A stretch of 52,784 nt of DNA from a virus. Positions 47,946-52,784 of the stretch are shown piece by piece (positions within the stretch are counted from its first letter, which is position 1; each line of letters begins with the position of its first letter). Location: IMG/VR virus record IMGVR_UViG_3300044960_000379, positions 1 to 52,784 of that record. One strand, written 5' to 3'. The notes under the pieces are model-generated. The model did no database searches and was not told where the DNA came from. It saw only the letters and a list, made by a program, of their open reading frames with translations. The position numbers and the translations under genes were made by a program.

Positions 47946-49369
47946 GCGACGGTCAGGACAAGCTCACCTACACGCCGACCCCCACCTTCGCCGCCTTCCA
48001 CGCGGACGACAGCCTCGTGCGCGCCGTCATGGGGCCGTTCGCGTCGGGCAAGTCGACGGGCATGGTGATGGAGCTGCTGATTCGCGCCATGCAGCAGAAG
48101 GCCCACGGCGGCGTGCGCTACAGCCGGGCGCTCGTCGTGCGCAACACTTACGCCGAGCTGAAGTCGACGACGATCCGCACCTTCCTGCAGTGGCTCGGGC
48201 CGCTGGGGGAGATCGCCTACGACAGCCCCATACGGTTCAAGTCCGTGCGCTCCCTGCGCGACGGCACGGTGATGGACTTCGAGGTGTGGTTCCTGCCGCT
48301 GGACCGCGAGGACGACGTCAAGAAGCTCCGCTCGCTGGAGGTGACCTTCGCGTGGATCAACGAGGCGTCGGAGGTGCCGGGCAACGTGCTCGACCAGCTG
48401 CGCGGCCGCATCGGGCGCTACCCGCCGCCGACGCTCGGCGGCCCGTCGTGGCGCGGCATCATCATGGACACCAACCCGCCGCCAGTGCGCAGCTGGTTCT
48501 ACGACCTGTTCGAGGTGCGCAAGCCGGAGAATCACAAGCTGTTCCGCCAGCCGCCGGCGCTGCTCGACGGCCCGGAGCCGGGCACCTTCGTGCCCAACCC
48601 GGAGGCGGAGAACATCCGCCCGGAGCTGGGGGGCTACCAGTATTACTTCAACCAGGTCGCTGGCGCGGACGAAAGCTTCATCAAGGTCTTCGTTCAGGGC
48701 CAGTATGGGCAGATTTTCGACGGCCGGCCGGTCTATTCGCGCTTCGACGACCGCATCCACGTCTCGAAGGAGCCGCTGCAGCCCAACCCGCTGGCTCCGC
48801 TGGAGATCGGCATGGACTTCGGCCTCAACCCGGCGGCCGTGTTCACGCAGCTGTCCCCGCGCGGCGGGCTCTACGCCCTCGACGAGATCGCCCCCGCCAA
48901 CGTCACCTTCGAGGAGTTCGTGACGGAGATGCTGGCGCCGAAGCTGCGGGAGCGGTTCAGGGGCATCCCCGTGCAGGTCTACGGCGATCCGGCGGGGGCC
49001 AGCCGCAATTCCCTGTCGAGCAAGACCGTCTACGAGATTCTGCGCGAGCGTGGCATCGCCGCCGTGCCGGCGCGGACCAACGACCTGCTGCTGCGGCGCG
49101 ACGCCGTGACCTACTTCCTTGAGCGTCAGAATGGCTTCCTGCTCGACCCGCGCTGCCGCATTCTGAGGGAGGGCTTCCTCGGCGGCTACAGGTTCGCCAA
49201 GCAGTCCGGCAGGCAGACGTCGGACCCGAAGCCCGAGAAGAACGAGTTCAGCCACATCCACGACGCGCTGCAATACGTGGCGCTCAACTACTACCAGACG
49301 GCCATGTCGGCGCGGCGGCGCCCGCTGCCCGGCGTTTCTGGTCCGCAACGACGCTTCCGGTATGCCTGA
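47942..49369 (+). CDS. terL: Terminase large subunit
   Basis: 475 aa, ATG overlapping the terS stop. ATPase: Walker A MGPFASGKST (30-39), Walker B region EVTFAWINEASEV. Nuclease (RNase H-like): D in EIGMDFGLNPAAVF near 295, D in VYGDPAGASRN near 348, D in HIHDALQYV near 440. Motor that pumps DNA into the procapsid and cuts it. Motifs complete, so functional. Confidence 0.93.
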   Translation: MSDGQDKLTYTPTPTFAAFHADDSLVRAVMGPFASGKSTGMVMELLIRAMQQKAHGGVRYSRALVVRNTYAELKSTTIRTFLQWLGPLGEIAYDSPIRFKSVRSLRDGTVMDFEVWFLPLDREDDVKKLRSLEVTFAWINEASEVPGNVLDQLRGRIGRYPPPTLGGPSWRGIIMDTNPPPVRSWFYDLFEVRKPENHKLFRQPPALLDGPEPGTFVPNPEAENIRPELGGYQYYFNQVAGADESFIKVFVQGQYGQIFDGRPVYSRFDDRIHVSKEPLQPNPLAPLEIGMDFGLNPAAVFTQLSPRGGLYALDEIAPANVTFEEFVTEMLAPKLRERFRGIPVQVYGDPAGASRNSLSSKTVYEILRERGIAAVPARTNDLLLRRDAVTYFLERQNGFLLDPRCRILREGFLGGYRFAKQSGRQTSDPKPEKNEFSHIHDALQYVALNYYQTAMSARRRPLPGVSGPQRRFRYA

Positions 49370-49389
49370 TAACGTGGTATTCGTCGGAC

Positions 49390-51420
49390 ATGGCCATGAC
49401 CAATCCGTTTGCGCAGAAATTGGTCGACGCGCTTCGAGGCGCGGCGCTGGCCTACGAGCAGCCTGATCTGCTGTCCGGCCTCGCCCGGCACGTGCGCGAA
49501 GCCTTCACCGCCGCCGACATGCACCGTCGCTCGTCGGGTGTCGAGCGTGACCTCATGCGCTGCCTGCGCGCGGTCAACAACGTCTACGACCCCGAGGACA
49601 TGGAGGTGCTGAACGGGGTCGACATCTACATCGGCTTGACCAACCTCAAGGTGCGCGGTGCCAAGGCGTGGATCACCGACATTCTGGCCAACACCGAGGA
49701 CCAGCCGTGGACGATCAAGGCGACGCCCAAGCCGGAGCTGCCGGAGGAGGCCACGGAGGCGGTCCGCCAGAAGCTCGCCGATGAGATCGCTCGCTACGGC
49801 ATGACGTTCAACCTGCAGGACCGCGCCTCGCACCTGCTCGCCGTGGCGCAGAAGCACACCGACGCGGTCGCCGCCGCGTCCGCCGAGCGGATGGAGGCCA
49901 TCATCCGGGACCGCATGGTCGAGGCAGGCTGGCGCACCACCTTTGACCAGTTCGTCAACGACCTCGTGACCTACCCCACTGCCATCCTGCGCGGGCCTGT
50001 CGCGTCGGTCGAGTCCGACCTTCAGTGGCGGGGCAACACCCTCGTCCCGGTCCGCCGGACGGTCTACCGCATGGTCCGCGTCGACCCGTTCCGCTTCTAC
50101 CCCAGCCCCAATTCGACCTGCCCGAACAGCGGGGCCTACGTCATCGAGCGGGTCGACATGTCGGCGGACGAGCTGGCGGGGTGCATGGACCTGCCGTTCT
50201 TCGACGAGGTGGCCATCAGGAAGGTCTTTGCGCAGTTTCCCAACGGGAAGTCGGAGCATTTGTCCGCGCAGACGGCGGTCGATGACGCCAACAAGACCAA
50301 GGCAGATACCCATGCGCCCTCCGACGGCGTTTACCAGGTGCTCGTCTACTACGGCAAGGTGAAGGGCGACCTACTGCTCGACCATCACGTCGCCGGCGTC
50401 GACCCGCAGCGGGTCTACGAGGCGGAGGTGTGGACCTGCGGCGACATCGTGATTCGCGCCCTGCTGAACCCGCATCCGCTCGGCAAGCGGCCCTTCTTCG
50501 CCTGCTCGTTCGAGGTGATCCCCGGGGCGTTCTGGGGCAAGGCGCTGCCGCTGCTGCTCCGCGACGTGCAGCGGCTGGCCAACGCGGCGGCACGGTCGCT
50601 GGTGCGCAACATGAGCTATTCCGCCGGCCCCATCGGCGAAGTCGACTACGAGCGCCTGTCCGAAAGCGAGACGAACGTCGAGGAAGTGACGCCCTACCGC
50701 ATCTACCGGGTCGCGGCGGACAGGTTCAGTTCGACGCCCAGCCCGGCGTTCCGGTTCCAGATTGTCCCCAGTGTCGCCGACCAGCTTCTGCGTATCTACG
50801 AGTATTACGCCAAGATGGCAGACGACATCTCGGGTATTCCGGCCTACGTGCTCGGCAACCCGCAGGTGGCCGGCGCCGGCCGCACGCTGGGTGGCCTCTC
50901 GCTTCTCATGGGCAACGCGGCGAAAGGCGTCAAGAACGTCATCTCGTCGGTCGACAAGTATATCATCGAGCCGGTGGTGAGGGCCTACTGGACGCTTGAG
51001 ATGCTTTACGGCTCGGATCATTCCGCCAAGGGTGATTCGCAGGTCGTGGCGCGCGGGGCGTCCGGTCTTCTGCAGCGCGAGCTGTCGCAGGCGCGCGCCG
51101 TCGAGGTGCTGAACATGCTCACCCCCTACGCGCAGGCTGGCCTCGTCCCGGCGGCCGGGCTGCAGGTGGTCATCCGCAACGTGCTGCAGTCGCTCGGCTT
51201 CAGCGCCGACGAGATTGTCCCCGATCCGGCGCGGCAGGCGCAGCTCGCCATGGCCGGCGGGCAGCGCCCGCCGATGCCGACGGGCATGGCGGCCGGGTCG
51301 CCGGTGCCCTCGACGCAGCCGGGCACGCCGATGCCGCGCCTCGACCGTCGTTCCGCCCCTCCGCCGGACCCCGGCGCCTACCGTCTGCCGCCGGCGGCGG
51401 CTGAACCGCAAGGAGGATGA
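49390..51420 (+). CDS. Portal protein
   Basis: 676 aa after terL. Podovirus-type portal pattern: AWITDILANTEDQPWTIKAT near the start, a helical stem region, LRDVQRLANAAARSLVRNM, then YYAKMADDISGIPAYVLGNP. The last 80 residues are Pro/Gly/Ala-rich (barrel end). It forms the ring through which DNA is packaged and ejected. Confidence 0.85.
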   Translation: MAMTNPFAQKLVDALRGAALAYEQPDLLSGLARHVREAFTAADMHRRSSGVERDLMRCLRAVNNVYDPEDMEVLNGVDIYIGLTNLKVRGAKAWITDILANTEDQPWTIKATPKPELPEEATEAVRQKLADEIARYGMTFNLQDRASHLLAVAQKHTDAVAAASAERMEAIIRDRMVEAGWRTTFDQFVNDLVTYPTAILRGPVASVESDLQWRGNTLVPVRRTVYRMVRVDPFRFYPSPNSTCPNSGAYVIERVDMSADELAGCMDLPFFDEVAIRKVFAQFPNGKSEHLSAQTAVDDANKTKADTHAPSDGVYQVLVYYGKVKGDLLLDHHVAGVDPQRVYEAEVWTCGDIVIRALLNPHPLGKRPFFACSFEVIPGAFWGKALPLLLRDVQRLANAAARSLVRNMSYSAGPIGEVDYERLSESETNVEEVTPYRIYRVAADRFSSTPSPAFRFQIVPSVADQLLRIYEYYAKMADDISGIPAYVLGNPQVAGAGRTLGGLSLLMGNAAKGVKNVISSVDKYIIEPVVRAYWTLEMLYGSDHSAKGDSQVVARGASGLLQRELSQARAVEVLNMLTPYAQAGLVPAAGLQVVIRNVLQSLGFSADEIVPDPARQAQLAMAGGQRPPMPTGMAAGSPVPSTQPGTPMPRLDRRSAPPPDPGAYRLPPAAAEPQGG

Positions 51421-51422
51421 AG

Positions 51423-51719
51423 ATGCCCCACCTCATGGACGGGGAGCCGGTGCTCATCAACGATCAGGTGCATGACACCGCGCTCGGCAACGGGCGGGTG
51501 GTCGAGCTTCTGCTTGACAACCGCTTCGTCGTGCAGTTCTATCCGACCCAGCGCAGGGTCACTTATCGGACGAATGGTGTGGCGGCCAACAGGCAGCATC
51601 GGTCGCTTTACTGGCACGACCCGGTTCTGGTCATTCCGGCCAAGGCCGAGCCGCGCTGGCTGCTGATTCGGCGCATGTGCATGGGTATCGTGACGGAAAT
51701 GCGAGGCTTCTCGTCGTGA
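51423..51719 (+). CDS. Small protein downstream of portal, unknown
   Basis: 98 aa. ATG 51423 is chosen because AGGAGG (51411-51416) directly abuts the ATG at 51417. Beta-rich: PVLINDQVHDTALGNGRVVE; DNRFVVQFYPTQRRVTYR. It resembles small beta-barrel proteins. Role in head or tail completion possible from position only. Confidence 0.5.
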   Translation: MPHLMDGEPVLINDQVHDTALGNGRVVELLLDNRFVVQFYPTQRRVTYRTNGVAANRQHRSLYWHDPVLVIPAKAEPRWLLIRRMCMGIVTEMRGFSS

Positions 51720-52120
51720 ATGTCACCACCGCCCGCCATTTCGACGTAGGCACCGCCGGCTACAATCCGGCGGGCGAGAAGACGTGGCACGGGCGGCCGT
51801 TCTGGCGCCGCGACGGCGAAGTCCTCTGTTCCAGCCACACCATCGACGTGTGGGACAGCCCGGTCGTGATCCGGGCCTTCGGCTTGCCGTGCGATTCGCG
51901 CATCGTCGTCCAGATGGTGGCCGGCTGCAACGAGGGCAGCGTCTATCAAGACCTCTACCTCTGTGGTAGACTCATCAGCCTGACACCAACCAACAATCTC
52001 GTTGTTCTCCCGGTCGACGGCCGCTACCGCCTTCGGCTTATGGGAGCCGACCCCGACGAGGTTTACGTGGTGCAGCACCGCACCGGCATTCACTTCGACT
52101 TCGGGAGTCTTTTGCGATGA
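51716..52120 (+). CDS. Small beta-rich structural protein, unknown
   Basis: 134 aa from a GTG overlapping the previous stop. Strand-rich (GEVLCSSHTIDVWDSPVVIR; NNLVVLPVDGRYRLRLMG), ending HFDFGSLLR. The pattern resembles a short fibre or baseplate-like accessory domain. Its stop overlaps the next gene as ATGA. Confidence 0.5.
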   Translation: MNVTTARHFDVGTAGYNPAGEKTWHGRPFWRRDGEVLCSSHTIDVWDSPVVIRAFGLPCDSRIVVQMVAGCNEGSVYQDLYLCGRLISLTPTNNLVVLPVDGRYRLRLMGADPDEVYVVQHRTGIHFDFGSLLR

Positions 52121-52784
52121 GCTGCAATCCCTGCGACCCGTGCTATCAGGGCCATGTTCCGGCCACGCTTTCGTCGCCGCTGCAGACGATTGCGGTGGAT
52201 CGGTCGGGTGTTGACCTGCAGACCTTCACCATCGACATCAACCCGGCGAACACCGCTCAGGCGCTGGCGCAGAGCCCCGCCGCAACCGCCACGTTGTGCG
52301 CTGCGCTGAGCAACTGCCTTAATCTGACGGTCGAGCTTCCTCTGGTTGGCGAAGGCACTCCGTCTGACCCGCTGCGGCTTCTCCCTCTTGGGACGGTCAA
52401 CCTCATCATCTCGCATCCGCCGGCCATGACGCTGCTGTGCGACGCCATTCGGTCGTGCGTCGGATCGCTGAGCATCGACGACATCATCAACTACGGCACC
52501 GACCCCGCAGGTTTCCCGATGGTCGTGGTCGTGAACCCCGACACCATCGGCATTCGCCGCCTTGTCGCCGGTCCCGGCATCGTGATTGTCCAGCAGCCGG
52601 ACGGCTCGTTGCGCATCGAGGCCAACTACGCCGAAATCTGCGCCGGGTTGACCTCGATCAACTGCGCCGTTGGCGGCGGAGGCGTCGGCTCGGTCGGCTC
52701 GGTCGGCACGGTCGGCACGGTCGGTGTCGGCACGGTCGGTGTCGGCACGGTCGGTGTCGGCACGGTCGGTGTCGGCACGGTCGG
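52117..52784 (+). CDS. Fibre-like virion protein with Gly-Val-Gly-Thr-Val repeats, 3' partial
   Basis: Runs off the right edge; 222 residues visible. It starts MSCNPCDPCYQGHVPATL, a Cys-rich opening like other late proteins here. A beta-rich body follows (TVNLIISHPPAMTLLC; PMVVVVNPDTIGIRRLVAG). From about residue 190 the chain is GSVGSVGTVGT then exact GVGTV units. Collagen-like or elastin-like glycine repeats are common in phage fibre stalks. ATGA coupling to the previous gene. Confidence 0.6.
   Translation, partial: MSCNPCDPCYQGHVPATLSSPLQTIAVDRSGVDLQTFTIDINPANTAQALAQSPAATATLCAALSNCLNLTVELPLVGEGTPSDPLRLLPLGTVNLIISHPPAMTLLCDAIRSCVGSLSIDDIINYGTDPAGFPMVVVVNPDTIGIRRLVAGPGIVIVQQPDGSLRIEANYAEICAGLTSINCAVGGGGVGSVGSVGTVGTVGVGTVGVGTVGVGTVGVGTV
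52723..52782. repeat. 15-bp tandem repeat at the right edge
   Basis: GGTGTCGGCACGGTC four times in exact succession from 52723, after degenerate copies from about 52683. In frame (Gly-Val-Gly-Thr-Val). The window stops inside the array, so its real length is unknown. Confidence 0.9.

Overview
The window reads as a nearly complete, linearised genome of a lytic, tailed double-stranded DNA phage with a short-tail (podovirus-like) gene set. It has about 65% GC, very tight packing and almost universal ATGA/GTGA start-stop overlaps. Both ends lie inside coding sequence. The right end stops in an exact 15-bp repeat, and the gene order portal - small genes - [edge] - small genes - scaffold - capsid makes sense if the ends join. 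I infer a circular or circularly permuted map opened at a repeat. There is no integrase, no recognisable lysogeny repressor, no phage RNA polymerase and no tRNA that I can see. Good host-type sigma70 promoters sit at the few AT-rich points. High GC, these promoters and many paired GANTC sites are compatible with an alphaproteobacterial host, but the host is an inference.

Late block, rightward (about 45.4-52.8 kb, continuing at 1-20.8 kb): a terminator and promoter, a small gene, a membrane-anchored GH24 lysozyme, a spanin-like protein, small and large terminase, portal, small structural genes and a Gly-Val-rich fibre-like protein cut by the right edge. At the left edge follow a holin-like protein, small basic proteins, scaffold, major capsid protein, adaptor-like proteins, fibre-like and nozzle-like tail proteins, internal virion proteins (one with a transglycosylase domain) and a 2249-aa ejection-type protein with a zincin-like HEIVGH motif.

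Early block, leftward (44.7-20.7 kb, read right to left): an Ala-Pro-rich 297-aa gene with its own promoter and tandem terminators; a 591-aa orphan; five tandem genes for proteins made of Cys-x-x triplets; a MoxR-type AAA+ ATPase; a HExxH + VWA protein; an unknown; a DUF3150-like protein; two HNH-methyltransferase couplets; DNA polymerase A; a HExxH protein; Cas4/RecB-like and VRR-NUC nucleases; an SNF2-type helicase; an SSB-like protein and a primase-helicase. The primase-helicase meets the late block tail to tail. One 285-aa gene (42.6-43.4 kb) runs rightward inside this block, beside an AT-rich non-coding island.

The most unusual content is: (i) the Cys-x-x cassette (134 cysteine triplets in five genes) directly upstream of the AAA+/VWA genes; (ii) a dispersed palindrome, GACTC-N3-5-GAGTC, found 21 times, 18 of them between 23.4 and 45.0 kb, in several reading frames; (iii) an exact 13-mer GGAACCATAAACA found five times; (iv) a control region at 44.7-45.4 kb with a terminal-inverted-repeat element, seven 19-bp iteron-like repeats, a terminator and divergent promoters.
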